From Planctomycetia bacterium (GTDB lineage Bacteria > Planctomycetota > Planctomycetia > Pirellulales > PNKZ01): DNA of 64,000 nt. A program made the translations under genes and the position numbers. Below, one piece after another: positions 47,456 through 56,753 of the stretch (within the stretch, counting starts at the first letter, position 1; each line of letters opens with the position of its first letter). Below the pieces are notes generated by a model. It was not told the DNA's origin. It did not search any database and worked only from the letters and a program-made list of their open reading frames with translations. Location of the stretch: positions 1-64,000 of the forward strand of contig JAIOPP010000056.1 of assembly GCA_021413845.1 (NCBI GenBank). Reading direction: 5' to 3'.

Positions 47456-47828
47456 GGCTCGATTATACCCACACGACGCGCCGGCATTGCGGGCGACTTC
47501 TTCCCGCTTTCCAGGTCTTCGCACCACCGCCGGCGTCGGAAACTCGATCTCTTTCCCTACGCCTCCGGACAAGAAAAGGGGAAAGCGGCGCAAACAGCGT
47601 GAAGAATGCCGCTTTTTCCGATTGCGTCGAAAAAACCGCTCATGCCGATTGTAGCGGCTCGCCGAATTTATCCCATACGACAGCTTGGGCTTTCGTATGC
47701 GCGTGTCTGCGCATTCATCACGCCGGTGCTAGCGAAGCAGAGCAAGCCGAAACGTCTTCATGCCGGTTCCTTTCCGAGATCCGAACGACCGACTTACCTC
47801 TCCGCTCACGGCACATTGCCGGGGGCTG
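47456..47828. other. Divergent intergenic region between GAF-HlyD and TolC-like genes
   Basis: The only recognisable element in these 373 bp is the TATAAT at 47462-47467. Open frames here lack protein-like composition. A distinct promoter for the TolC-like gene was not found by eye. Confidence 0.55.
47462..47467 (-). promoter_or_regulatory. Perfect -10 element directly before the GAF-HlyD gene
   Basis: TATAAT on the minus strand ends 6 bp before the ATG at 47455, so transcription could start at or next to the first base of the start codon. No good -35 hexamer was found. Confidence 0.4.
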
Positions 47829-50138
47829 ATGGGGCGGATCGTCGTTTGCCTCGTGCCGGTGCTGGTCGCGTCGCTTGGGTGCGGCACCACGCCGCGGCAA
47901 GTGTTGGAGAACCACCGACCCAACTCCGGGAACTTCTATCGCAACCTCGCGAAGCAGGTCGACTATGCCGACCCGCAGTTGCACGCGATGCAGCAAGAGC
48001 CGTCGCTGGAGCCGTTTACGATCGAACAAAACATACCGCGGGAGTATTGGAACCTGCCGCTCGAAGAAGCGATTCTTCTCTCGCTGACCAACTCGACGGT
48101 GCTCCGCGACCTCGGCGGCCAGGTGCTCCGCTCGCCGGCGACCGCCCCTTCGATCCACAACCCGGGCATCGTGGAAACCGATCCGCGGTTCGGCATCGAG
48201 AACGCCTTGAGCGCGTTCGACACTTCGTTCAACACGCGGCTCTTCTACGAGAAGAACGATCGGGCCTTGAACAACGCCTTCTTCGGCGGCGGCACGCGGC
48301 TCTTGCAGCAAGACTTGCTCGTCGCGCAATCGAGCCTCACGAAGCAAGCCGCGACCGGCACGCAATTCATCGTGCGCCATAACACGAACTACGACGCGAA
48401 CAACGCGCCGGGCAACCTCTTCCCGAGCGCTTGGGACACGAACGTCGAAGCCGAATTCCGCCATCCGTTGTTGCAAGGAAGCGGCGTCGAGTTCAATCGG
48501 ATCGCAGGGCCCGGCGGTCAACTCGGGCTCTTCAACGGCGTCGTGCTCGCGCGTATGAACACCGACATCAGCTTGGCGGAGTTCGAGACGGCCGTGCGCA
48601 ACATGGTGGCCGACGTCGAGAACGGCTACTGGGACCTCTACTACGCTTATCGCGACTTGCAAACGAAGCTCGTCGCGCGCGACAACGCGTTAGACACTTG
48701 GCGACGCATCAACGCGCTCTACATAGCACAGAAGCGCGGCGGCGAAGCCGATAAGGAGGCCCAAGCGCGCGAGCAGTATTATCGGTTCCAAGAAGAAGTC
48801 GAGAATTCGCTGACGGGCCAAGTCGTCGAAGGGACGCACACGAACAACGGCAGCTCCGGCGGCACGTTCCGCGGCACGACCGGCGTGCAACTCGCCGAGC
48901 GCCGCCTCCGGCTCGTCTGCGGATTGCCGATCTCCGACGGCCGAATGATTCGTCCGAGCGACGAGCCGATCGTGACGAAGGTGACGCTGGATTGGACGCA
49001 AACTTCGCAAGAAGCGCTGGCCCGCCGACCGGAGTTGCGGCGGCAGCGTTGGGTCGTGAAACGTCGTGAAATGGAGCTGTTCGCGAGCCGCAACTACTTG
49101 ATGCCGCGCCTCGATGCGACCGGCCGCTACCGCTTCCGCGGGTTCGGCAACCAGCTGCTCAACAGCGACGGCAACACCGACGGCAACCGCTTCGACAACG
49201 CTTACGACAACCTGCTGACCGGCGACTTCCAAGAGTGGCAACTCGGCGTCGATATGACCGTGCCGATCGGATTCCGACGGGCCCATTCGGCCGTTCGCAA
49301 CGGCCAGCTGTTGTTGGCGCGCGAGCGGGCGTTGCTGCATGAGCAAGAGCGTTCGGTGCTGCACGACCTGAGTAACTCGGTCGCCGATTTGCAGCGTGCG
49401 TTCGCCATCACGCAAACGAGCTACAATCGCTTGGTCGCCGCGCGCGATCAGTTGAACGCCGTGCAATCGACCTACGATGCCGACAAAGCGCCGCTCGACT
49501 TGCTGCTCGAAGCGCAGCGCCGCAACGCCGAAGCGGAGGGGCGCTACTATCGAGCCCTGGTCGAACATGCGACCTCGCTGCGCAACGTCCATTTCGAGAA
49601 GGGGACTTCGCTCGAATACCACAACGTCTATCTCAACGACGATCGCCAAGAATACGGCGCGAAGCGCGCTCGCCGCGGCAATGAGTTGCCGCTGAATTAC
49701 GCCTTCGATAAGAGCATCGTCCACCCGGAAGCGAACGGGCCGCTAACGGCTGCTCCGATGGTTGCCGGCCAAGCTGCTCCGGCAGCGACTCCGACGTTAG
49801 CCCCGACATTGGCACCTGCACCGACTCAAGCAGTATCGAATCCGATTGCATCGACTCCGACTGTGCCTATTCAGGCCGTGCCTATTCAGACCATGCCGGG
49901 TCAGCCGACTCTCGCGCCACCATTAGCACCGCCGATCACCGCACCGGTGCAAACGTGGATGCCGTTGCCGGCTCCTTCCGAACGCCCGACGACGCCGGCC
50001 TCGTTCGACGGCTCGGCGGCTCCGAAGTTCGTGCCGATGACGCTGCCGCCGACCACGACGCCGGAAACGGCACCTAATGCCGGCCAACCCGTAGAACCGA
50101 TCTTCGACCGGATCGTGCTCCCGCCGACGGGCCCCTAA
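47829..50138 (+). CDS. TolC-family outer membrane efflux protein with proline-rich tail
   Basis: I chose the ATG at 47829 (MGRIVVCLVPVLVASLGC), giving a lipoprotein-type signal with lipidated Cys at 18 and 769 aa; an upstream in-frame ATG at 47760 adds 23 residues. Two TolC/OEP repeats are visible (LPLEEAILLSLTNSTVLRD; TAYANLAR-like helices around FETAVRNMVADVENGYWDLY; later LSNSVADLQRAFAITQTSYN, then STYDADKAPLDLLLEAQRRN). The protein begins with a non-typical N-terminal extension of about 70 residues and ends in 150 residues rich in Pro, Thr and Ala. It is divergent from the HlyD operon, which it probably serves as outer-membrane channel. Confidence 0.9.
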   Translation: MGRIVVCLVPVLVASLGCGTTPRQVLENHRPNSGNFYRNLAKQVDYADPQLHAMQQEPSLEPFTIEQNIPREYWNLPLEEAILLSLTNSTVLRDLGGQVLRSPATAPSIHNPGIVETDPRFGIENALSAFDTSFNTRLFYEKNDRALNNAFFGGGTRLLQQDLLVAQSSLTKQAATGTQFIVRHNTNYDANNAPGNLFPSAWDTNVEAEFRHPLLQGSGVEFNRIAGPGGQLGLFNGVVLARMNTDISLAEFETAVRNMVADVENGYWDLYYAYRDLQTKLVARDNALDTWRRINALYIAQKRGGEADKEAQAREQYYRFQEEVENSLTGQVVEGTHTNNGSSGGTFRGTTGVQLAERRLRLVCGLPISDGRMIRPSDEPIVTKVTLDWTQTSQEALARRPELRRQRWVVKRREMELFASRNYLMPRLDATGRYRFRGFGNQLLNSDGNTDGNRFDNAYDNLLTGDFQEWQLGVDMTVPIGFRRAHSAVRNGQLLLARERALLHEQERSVLHDLSNSVADLQRAFAITQTSYNRLVAARDQLNAVQSTYDADKAPLDLLLEAQRRNAEAEGRYYRALVEHATSLRNVHFEKGTSLEYHNVYLNDDRQEYGAKRARRGNELPLNYAFDKSIVHPEANGPLTAAPMVAGQAAPAATPTLAPTLAPAPTQAVSNPIASTPTVPIQAVPIQTMPGQPTLAPPLAPPITAPVQTWMPLPAPSERPTTPASFDGSAAPKFVPMTLPPTTTPETAPNAGQPVEPIFDRIVLPPTGP

Positions 50139-50193
50139 TCCTCGGCGTGCGACGCTGATAAGCTCGCCGCCTGCGCTCGACGAGAAATTAGAA

Positions 50194-50222
50194 TTGTACG
50201 GCCCGATGCATCGGTCTATATT
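50194..50222 (+). promoter_or_regulatory. Candidate promoter of the first DUF1501 gene
   Basis: TTGTAC (50194-50199) and TATATT (50217-50222) are 17 bp apart. Transcription would begin near 50229, about 45 nt before the ATG at 50274. Confidence 0.42.
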
Positions 50223-50273
50223 GATCGATGCTCCCTCCTTCCTCTCCCGCCTCCCCCCGCACGAGGAAATCCC

Positions 50274-51674
50274 ATGTCGCGCCTCTCGTCAGTTCCTGCC
50301 GCGCATGCCGCCGAGCATCATCTGCACTCGCGGGCGAACCCGATGTTGCCTCCCGCGCGCGATACGATCCGTGTCGGCTCGAGGCGTTGGTTCTTGCAGA
50401 CGGGCACCGCCGGACTCGCCGGGCTTTCGACGATCGACCTGTTGCGCGTCCGCGCTCAAGCTGCGGCGGCCGGCAAGTCGAGCGGCAAGAAATCGGTGAT
50501 CTTGTTCTGGCTCTCGGGCGGACCGAGCCATCTCGACATGTGGGACCCAAAGCCGGATGCTCCGCGCGAGATTCGCGGCCCTTACTCGACGATCGCAACG
50601 AAGCTTCCGGGCGTCCGCTTCTCCGAGCATCTGCCTTTGCAAGCGCAGATGATGGACAAGCTCACCGTGATTCGCTCGGTCGATACTTCTTCGAGCAATC
50701 ATACTCCGATCACGATGCAAGCCGGCAACTCGCTCGCGCGTCGCACGAACGACGGCAAAGACGGCGGCGGCTATCCCTCGATGGGTTCCATCGCCGCGAA
50801 GTACCACGGACCGAACGTGCCGGGCATGCCGGGCTTCGTCGGCCTCGCCGATAAATGGACGTCCGACGTCTGGGGGACCGGCGAACTGGGACGCGACTAC
50901 GATCCCGTCAAAGGGTTGGAAGTCGCCGATAAGCTCAAGATGGCCGAAGGGCTGACGCTCGATCGGTTGCGCGACCGGCATGAGCTACGTCGCAAACTCG
51001 ACGACTTCGAGCGCCTCTTCGAGCGCCGCAGCGATGCCGTCGAGTTCGATCGCTATCAGCAGATCGCGCACGAGATGATGCTCACCGGCAAGATGCGCGA
51101 AGCGTTCGACATTGCGCGCGAGCCCGACGCGATGTTCGACGCTTACGGTCGCGGCAGCGTCGGCGAAAAGACGTTGCTCGCGCGGCGGCTCGTCGAGGCC
51201 GGCGTCGGCTTCGTGCTCGTCAGCGGAGCCTGGGGCTACTTCGATCATCACGGCGACGAAGTGAAATGGGGGGGCATCGAGAAAGGTCTCACCCCGCTCT
51301 TGCCGACGATCGATCGCGCGCTCACGACCCTCATTCGCGATCTCGAAGACCGCGGCCTGCTCGACTCGACCCTGATTCTGATGATGGGCGAATTCGGACG
51401 CTCCCCCGTCATGACCCCTACGGCCGGGCGCGGGCACTGGGTCAACGTCATGTCGATGGTCATGGCCGGCGGCGGCTTGCAGCATGGGCAGGTGATCGGC
51501 AGCACCGACGATAAGGGGTACGGAATCGCGACAAATCGCGTCACGCCCGAGGATTTAGCGGCTACGGTCTTCCGCCACCTCGACATTCCGCTCGGCACGC
51601 ACTGGACGAACCCGCAAGGCAGGCCGATCGCGATCGTTCAAAATGGCGGCCGGCCGATCCCCGAGTTATCATAA
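50274..51674 (+). CDS. DUF1501 family protein, Tat-exported (first copy)
   Basis: The protein is 466 aa. The N-terminus holds a Tat-type signal (SRRWFLQTGTAGLAGLS, twin Arg at 37-38). The DUF1501 body has the alkaline-phosphatase-like fold features VILFWLSGGPSHLDMWDPKP, VIRSVDTSSSNHTPIT, MMGEFGRSP and GRGHWVNVMSM. Members occur in large numbers in planctomycetes and are usually encoded beside DUF1549/DUF1553 cytochrome proteins, as here (117 bp upstream of one). The substrate is unknown; a sulfatase/phosphatase-like role in polymer breakdown is inferred from the fold only. Confidence 0.93.
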   Translation: MSRLSSVPAAHAAEHHLHSRANPMLPPARDTIRVGSRRWFLQTGTAGLAGLSTIDLLRVRAQAAAAGKSSGKKSVILFWLSGGPSHLDMWDPKPDAPREIRGPYSTIATKLPGVRFSEHLPLQAQMMDKLTVIRSVDTSSSNHTPITMQAGNSLARRTNDGKDGGGYPSMGSIAAKYHGPNVPGMPGFVGLADKWTSDVWGTGELGRDYDPVKGLEVADKLKMAEGLTLDRLRDRHELRRKLDDFERLFERRSDAVEFDRYQQIAHEMMLTGKMREAFDIAREPDAMFDAYGRGSVGEKTLLARRLVEAGVGFVLVSGAWGYFDHHGDEVKWGGIEKGLTPLLPTIDRALTTLIRDLEDRGLLDSTLILMMGEFGRSPVMTPTAGRGHWVNVMSMVMAGGGLQHGQVIGSTDDKGYGIATNRVTPEDLAATVFRHLDIPLGTHWTNPQGRPIAIVQNGGRPIPELS

Positions 51675-51791
51675 GAGGATCGTAGCGCGACGGCCGGGGC
51701 TTTCCGACACAGCGGAAGTTCGTGGAGCGTGCTCCGATCGATGGCTGCGTCTTCGCGGCTTTCGCCGGCATCCACCCCACCGAGCCCGAGT

Positions 51792-54700
51792 ATGTTCGCC
51801 CGACCGAGTCGCCGGCCCGTCGCTTTCGTTCTCCAACCGTTGTCGGTTGTCATGGCGTTGCTGTTCGCCGGCGCGCCGGCCGGGGCCGCCGCGCCGCAAG
51901 ATGCCGGCCTCGCGTTCTTCGAGCAGAAGATTCGGCCGGTGCTCGTCGAGCATTGTTATTCCTGCCACTCGCAAGCAGCCAAGACGCAAAAGAAACTCCA
52001 AGCCGAGCTGTTCCTCGATTCGCAAGAAGGAATGCTCTACGGCGGCGAGAGCGGCCCGACGATCGTGAAAGGAAAATCGGCGGAGAGCCTGCTCATCAAG
52101 GCGCTCCTCTACGACGGCTTCGAGATGCCGCCGACGGGTAAGCTCCCGGCCGGCGTCGTCGACGACTTCAAGAAGTGGGTCGACATGGGTGCGCCCGATC
52201 CGCGCGTCGGAAACGCGACTGCCGTACCGGCGAAGCGCGTGATCGACGTCGCCGCGGGCCGGAAGTTCTGGTCGTTTCAGCCGCTCCACACCGCTGCGCC
52301 TCCGGAAGTGAAAGACGCCGCTTGGGGTCGCACGCCGATCGATCGCTTCGTCCGCGCTGCGCAAGAGCAGCAAGGGATCGTTCCCAACGGCCCGACCTCG
52401 CCCGAGACGCTCGTTCGTCGGGCCTACTACGACTTGATCGGCCTTCCGCCGTCGCCGGAAGAGGTGGCGCTGTTCTTAAACGATAAGTCGCCCGATGCCT
52501 ATGCGAAGCTGCTCGACCGGCTGCTCGCGAGCCCGCGCTACGGCGAGCGCTGGGGCCGCCACTGGCTCGATGTCGCCCGCTATGCCGAAAGCGGCGGCTA
52601 CGAATTCGACGGCTTCCGCCCGGGAGCGTATCACTATCGCGATTGGGTGATTCGCGCCTTGAACGACGATCTCCCTTACGACGAGTTCGTGCGGATGCAG
52701 ATCGCCGGCGACAAGCTCAAGCCGGGGGACTATCAAGCCGTCTCCGCGGCCGGGTTCTTCGTCGCGGGCCCTTACCCGGGCCAGATCACGTCGAAGACCG
52801 TCGAGCGATTCCGCTACGACCAGCTCGATGACATGCTGATGACCATGGGAGGCTCGATGCTCGGGCTCACGCTCGGCTGCGTGCGGTGCCACGATCATAA
52901 GTACGACCCGATTCCCGCGACCGACTACTACGCCTTGGCCGCTTCGTTGGAGCGGACCGCGCAAGGCACTTCGGCACTCGATCCCGACGTCGCCGCCTCG
53001 CGACAAGCGCTGGTGAACTACGAGCAGCAGCGAAAAACGCTCGACGCCGCGCTGGCGAAGTTCGCGGAAAGCGAGCTGCCCGCGCGATTCACGAAGTGGC
53101 AGCAACAAGAATTGCCGAAGCTCACCGAAGAGCCGCGCTGGCAAGTGCTCGCACCGCTCTCGACGTCGAGCGGCGACACTTGGCTGACGATGCACGACGG
53201 CGGCCTCGTCGCCACCACGGCCGGCGGACGAATCAAGCAGAGCGATATCTACGTCGTCGCGACCGAGACGTATCAAGAGAAGCTCACCGCGCTGCGGCTC
53301 GATGCCCTGACGGATAAAGCGCTGCCGAAGAAAGGGCCGGGCCTTGCCGGCGACGGGAGCTTCGCGCTCGCCGATTTCAAAGTGACCGCGCGGCCGCTCG
53401 ACCCGACGAACAAGACAGCTCCGATCGTCTTGAAGCTCAAGGCCGTGCAAGCGGCGCACGAAGCGAAGATGGCGCTCCTCGCAGCGGCCGTCGATCAAGA
53501 TGCCAATACGAATTGGAAAGGGGAAGCCGGCGGACGGGATAACTCCGGCGTCTTCGAGATCGAAGGGGGCTTACCCGGTTTTCCCGGAGGGACAGGGCTC
53601 ACCTTCGAACTCAAGTTCGCCGGCGCGGGCCTAGGGCGATTCCGCATCGCGATGAGCACGGAACCGAACCCCGCCACTTGGGCCGGCGAGATCGCACCGC
53701 AAAACCTCGGCGAGATCCGGGCGATCGTGGCGGCCGGGAAGAATCAACTCACGGCCCCGCTCCGAACGCCGATGGTCCGCTGGTTCGCCCGCTACGACGA
53801 CACCGCGCAGAAAGCTTATGCGGCGCTCGAAACGCATTTGCGGCAGCCGCCGCGCGTGCAACTGGTCGACATCTATACGGCGGTTGCCGGCGGGCAAGAT
53901 GTGTACCTGCTTCGCCGCGGCGAAGTCGACAACAAGCAAGGCCGCGCCGCGCCCGGCTTTATTCAAGTGCTCGCGACGGCCGACGACGGCAACGCGCACT
54001 GGCTCGCGAAACCGGCGGACGCGAAGGCGCTGGCCGTAAAGACGCCCGCCGCCAAGACACCCGTCGACCCGCGATTGGCGCTGGCCGAGTGGATCACGGA
54101 CGCGAAGCTCGGCGCCGGGCAGTTGCTCGCGCGCGTGATCGTCAATCGCCTCTGGAAGCATCACTTCGGCGAAGGACTCGTCGGCACGCCGAACGACTTC
54201 GGCGCGCAAGGGGAACGGCCGAGTCATCCGGAACTGCTGGATTGGCTCGCCGGCGAATTGATCCGCGGCGGCTGGAAGCTCAAGCCGCTGCATAAGCTGA
54301 TGATGACGAGCGCCGCCTACATGCAAGACGGCATCGTCGCGGAGACCAATCGGAAGCTCGATCCCGAGAATCGCCTGCTCTGGCATCGCCGCCCGCAACG
54401 GCTCGAAGCCGAGATCCTGCGCGACGCGCTCTTAGCGGTCGGCGGCGCGCTCGACGTGAAAATGTATGGGCCGAGCGTGCTCGATGATTCTCTGCGGCGC
54501 AGCGTTTATCTGCGCGTGAAGCGGAGCGAGCTCATTCCGCTGATGACGATGTTCGACGCCCCGGAACCGACGCAGAGCATCGGCGAACGCGCCAACACGA
54601 CGGTGCCGACGCAAGCCCTGACGCTGATGAACTCGCCGTTCGTGCGGAAGATGGCCGAAGGGTTGGCCCGCCGCGTGAACACGCCCGCTCCCCTTCCGAG

Positions 54701-54947
54701 CGGAGTCACGACGAGCAGCGCGACTGTGACCAGTGCAACGGCCAGCACCGTCGAAGCCGCGATCGTGCGGGCCTACGAGATCGCGCTGTGCCGCAAGCCC
54801 ATGCCGCATGAGCTGACGCAGATGCGCGAGTTCGTCCTGGCTCAGGCCGCGGCGCTCGGCGGCGCGTCGCCGGCAAACGTGGAACGAGCGCTGACCGAGA
54901 TGTGCCAAGTGATGCTGTGCGTGAACGAGTTCGTGTATGTAGACTAA
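51792..54947 (+). CDS. DUF1549/DUF1553 protein with planctomycete cytochrome c domain (PSCyt/PSD)
   Basis: From the ATG at 51792 (MFARPSRRPVAFVLQPLSVV) the protein has a signal peptide and 1051 aa; a GTG frame extension to 51729 is less likely. The PSCyt1 cytochrome part holds the heme motif CYSCH at about 55-59. DUF1549/PSCyt2 follows (IDRFVRAAQEQQGI, LVRRAYYDLIGLPPSPEE, YGERWGRHWLDVARYAES, CVRCHDHKYDPI). A carbohydrate-binding-like insert precedes the C-terminal DUF1553 (LARVIVNRLWKHHFGEGLV, WHRRPQRLEAEILRDALL, FDAPEPTQSIGERANTTVPT). It is flanked by two DUF1501 genes on the same strand. Confidence 0.95.
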   Translation: MFARPSRRPVAFVLQPLSVVMALLFAGAPAGAAAPQDAGLAFFEQKIRPVLVEHCYSCHSQAAKTQKKLQAELFLDSQEGMLYGGESGPTIVKGKSAESLLIKALLYDGFEMPPTGKLPAGVVDDFKKWVDMGAPDPRVGNATAVPAKRVIDVAAGRKFWSFQPLHTAAPPEVKDAAWGRTPIDRFVRAAQEQQGIVPNGPTSPETLVRRAYYDLIGLPPSPEEVALFLNDKSPDAYAKLLDRLLASPRYGERWGRHWLDVARYAESGGYEFDGFRPGAYHYRDWVIRALNDDLPYDEFVRMQIAGDKLKPGDYQAVSAAGFFVAGPYPGQITSKTVERFRYDQLDDMLMTMGGSMLGLTLGCVRCHDHKYDPIPATDYYALAASLERTAQGTSALDPDVAASRQALVNYEQQRKTLDAALAKFAESELPARFTKWQQQELPKLTEEPRWQVLAPLSTSSGDTWLTMHDGGLVATTAGGRIKQSDIYVVATETYQEKLTALRLDALTDKALPKKGPGLAGDGSFALADFKVTARPLDPTNKTAPIVLKLKAVQAAHEAKMALLAAAVDQDANTNWKGEAGGRDNSGVFEIEGGLPGFPGGTGLTFELKFAGAGLGRFRIAMSTEPNPATWAGEIAPQNLGEIRAIVAAGKNQLTAPLRTPMVRWFARYDDTAQKAYAALETHLRQPPRVQLVDIYTAVAGGQDVYLLRRGEVDNKQGRAAPGFIQVLATADDGNAHWLAKPADAKALAVKTPAAKTPVDPRLALAEWITDAKLGAGQLLARVIVNRLWKHHFGEGLVGTPNDFGAQGERPSHPELLDWLAGELIRGGWKLKPLHKLMMTSAAYMQDGIVAETNRKLDPENRLLWHRRPQRLEAEILRDALLAVGGALDVKMYGPSVLDDSLRRSVYLRVKRSELIPLMTMFDAPEPTQSIGERANTTVPTQALTLMNSPFVRKMAEGLARRVNTPAPLPSGVTTSSATVTSATASTVEAAIVRAYEIALCRKPMPHELTQMREFVLAQAAALGGASPANVERALTEMCQVMLCVNEFVYVD

Positions 54948-55084
54948 ACCCTTCTCCCGTCGGGAGAAGGTGGCCGAAGGCCGGATGAGGGGAACCGGAC
55001 GATCGATCGAACCGACGAACGCTTGACGGATGCGCCCCTCATCCGTCGGCTGCGCCGCCACCTTCTCCCGCCGGGAGAAGGGTT
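54947..55084. repeat. Inverted-repeat element (MITE- or REP-like) between cytochrome and DUF1501 genes
   Basis: Two arms of about 45-50 bp face each other (54947-54992 and 55035-55084), each reading AACCCTTCTCCCG and ending in GATGAGGGG; each arm also folds on itself (CTTCTCCCGTCGGGAGAAG). The arms differ slightly where the left is shorter. No transposase is encoded. Confidence 0.8.
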
Positions 55085-55116
55085 ACCGACCGTTTTCGAT
55101 TTAAGAGACTGCTTGT

Positions 55117-56592
55117 ATGTACGACCATTTTCCATTCGGCGACGTTTCGCTCCCGTCGCGGCGGCGGTTTCTGCAACAGGCCGGGCTCGGCTTCGGTTCG
55201 TTGGCGCTGGCCTCGATGTTGCATGAAGATTCGCGCGGCGCAGCGCTCCCCGCGGCGCCGGCCTTGCCTGCGTCGATCGATCCGCTGGCGCTGAAGACGC
55301 CGAACTTCGCCCCCAAGGCGAAGCGCGTCATCTGGCTCTTCATGACCGGCGCGCCGTCGCAAGTCGACACCTGGGACTACAAGCCCGAGCTGCAAAAGCG
55401 CGACGGCCAAGCGCTTGCCGGCGCCGATCCGAAAACCGGCTTCTTCACCACCAGCGGCAAGTGCTTGAAGTCCCCCTTCGCGTGGAAGCAATACGGCGAG
55501 TCGGGCTCGTGGGTCTCCAGTTTGTTTCCGCACCTCTCGAAGCATGTCGACGAGATGACGTTCATCCACTCGATGCACTTGCGGGCCAACAATCACGCGC
55601 CGGCTTCGATGGAGCTGATGTGCGGCGAAGACCGGCCCGGCTTGCCGAGCATGGGGGCTTGGCTCACCTACGGCCTAGGCGCGATGAACCAAGATCTGCC
55701 GGCGTTCGTCGTGATGCACGGCACCCGGCCGCGCGGCGACGACCAGATCTGGTCGTCCGGCTTCTTGCCGAAGACGTATCAAGCGATCGCGCTCGACGCG
55801 CGCCGCAAGGAAACGATCGACAACCTCACGCGCGTCGCCGCGCAGACCGACGGGCAGCAGCGCTCGCAGCTCGACCTCATGCGGCGCATGAACATGGAGC
55901 ACGCGCAAGAACGCCCGACGCAAGTCGATCTCGCCGCCCGCATCAACTCGTTCGAGCTCGCCTATCGGATGCAGATGGCCGCGCCGGAAGCCCTCGACAT
56001 CGCCAAGGAATCGAAAGCCGTCCACGACCTCTACGGCGTCGATAGTCCCGATTGCGGGACGTTCGGACGGCAATGTCTCATCGCGCGGCGGATGCTCGAG
56101 CGCGGAGTGCGGTTCATTCAGATCTTCGCGGGCCAAGGGGTCGGCGGCGACGGCAGCGTGAACGACGTGCCGTGGGACGGCCACAGCGACGTCGAAGCGA
56201 ACCATCGTTCGTGCGGCAAGTACGTCGATCAACCGTGCGCGGCGTTGCTTGCCGATTTAAAGGCCCGCGGGATGCTGGAAGACACGCTCGTAATTTGGGG
56301 GGGCGAATTCGGCCGGACTTCCGACTCGCAAGGAGCCAAAGGGCGCGACCACAACCCGAACGGCTTCACGATGTGGCTGGCCGGCGGGGGCGTGAAGCGC
56401 GGCTACCACCACGGCAGCACCGACGACTTCGGCTACAAGGCCGTGGAGAATAAGGTCCACGTAAACGATCTCCACGCCACGCTCTTACACCTGCTCGGCT
56501 TGGAACACGAAAAGCTCACCTACCGCTTCAACGGCCGCGACTTCCGGTTGACGGGAGTGGCAGGGAACATCATCAAACCGATCTTGGCGTAG
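55117..56592 (+). CDS. DUF1501 family protein, Tat-exported (second copy)
   Basis: The protein is 491 aa. The Tat-like start has three Arg at about 15-17 (SLPSRRRFLQQAGLGFGSLA). The DUF1501 body has VIWLFMTGAPSQVDTWDYKP, FIHSMHLRANNHAPASMELM, RFIQIFAGQGVGGDGSVND, VIWGGEFGRTSDSQ and GRDHNPNGFTMWLAGGGVKR. It lacks close identity to the first copy (which has a different tail and lacks the GRDHNPN block) so this is not a recent duplicate. It probably works with the upstream cytochrome protein, to which it is separated only by the inverted repeat. Confidence 0.93.
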   Translation: MYDHFPFGDVSLPSRRRFLQQAGLGFGSLALASMLHEDSRGAALPAAPALPASIDPLALKTPNFAPKAKRVIWLFMTGAPSQVDTWDYKPELQKRDGQALAGADPKTGFFTTSGKCLKSPFAWKQYGESGSWVSSLFPHLSKHVDEMTFIHSMHLRANNHAPASMELMCGEDRPGLPSMGAWLTYGLGAMNQDLPAFVVMHGTRPRGDDQIWSSGFLPKTYQAIALDARRKETIDNLTRVAAQTDGQQRSQLDLMRRMNMEHAQERPTQVDLAARINSFELAYRMQMAAPEALDIAKESKAVHDLYGVDSPDCGTFGRQCLIARRMLERGVRFIQIFAGQGVGGDGSVNDVPWDGHSDVEANHRSCGKYVDQPCAALLADLKARGMLEDTLVIWGGEFGRTSDSQGAKGRDHNPNGFTMWLAGGGVKRGYHHGSTDDFGYKAVENKVHVNDLHATLLHLLGLEHEKLTYRFNGRDFRLTGVAGNIIKPILA

Positions 56593-56616
56593 CCGCGCGA
56601 CGACGACCTCTGCAAA

Positions 56617-56725
56617 GTAGCAGGCACGTTCCACGTGCCGTCCGCCACGCGGGCCTTCACGCAACCAACGCGGCTTCGTCCATAAACGACGCATGTGGCT
56701 ACGGCACGTGGAACGTGCCTGCTAC
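56617..56725. repeat. MITE-like inverted repeat, copy 1
   Basis: The arms are 25-bp perfect inverted repeats beginning GTAGCAGGCACGTTCCACGT and ending ...CCTGCTAC; the element is 109 bp. The same arms bound a 168-bp element at 58165. No coding capacity or clear target-site duplication was seen. Confidence 0.85.
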
Positions 56726-56753
56726 CGTAACCGCCGGCGTGATGGGCGAAGTC

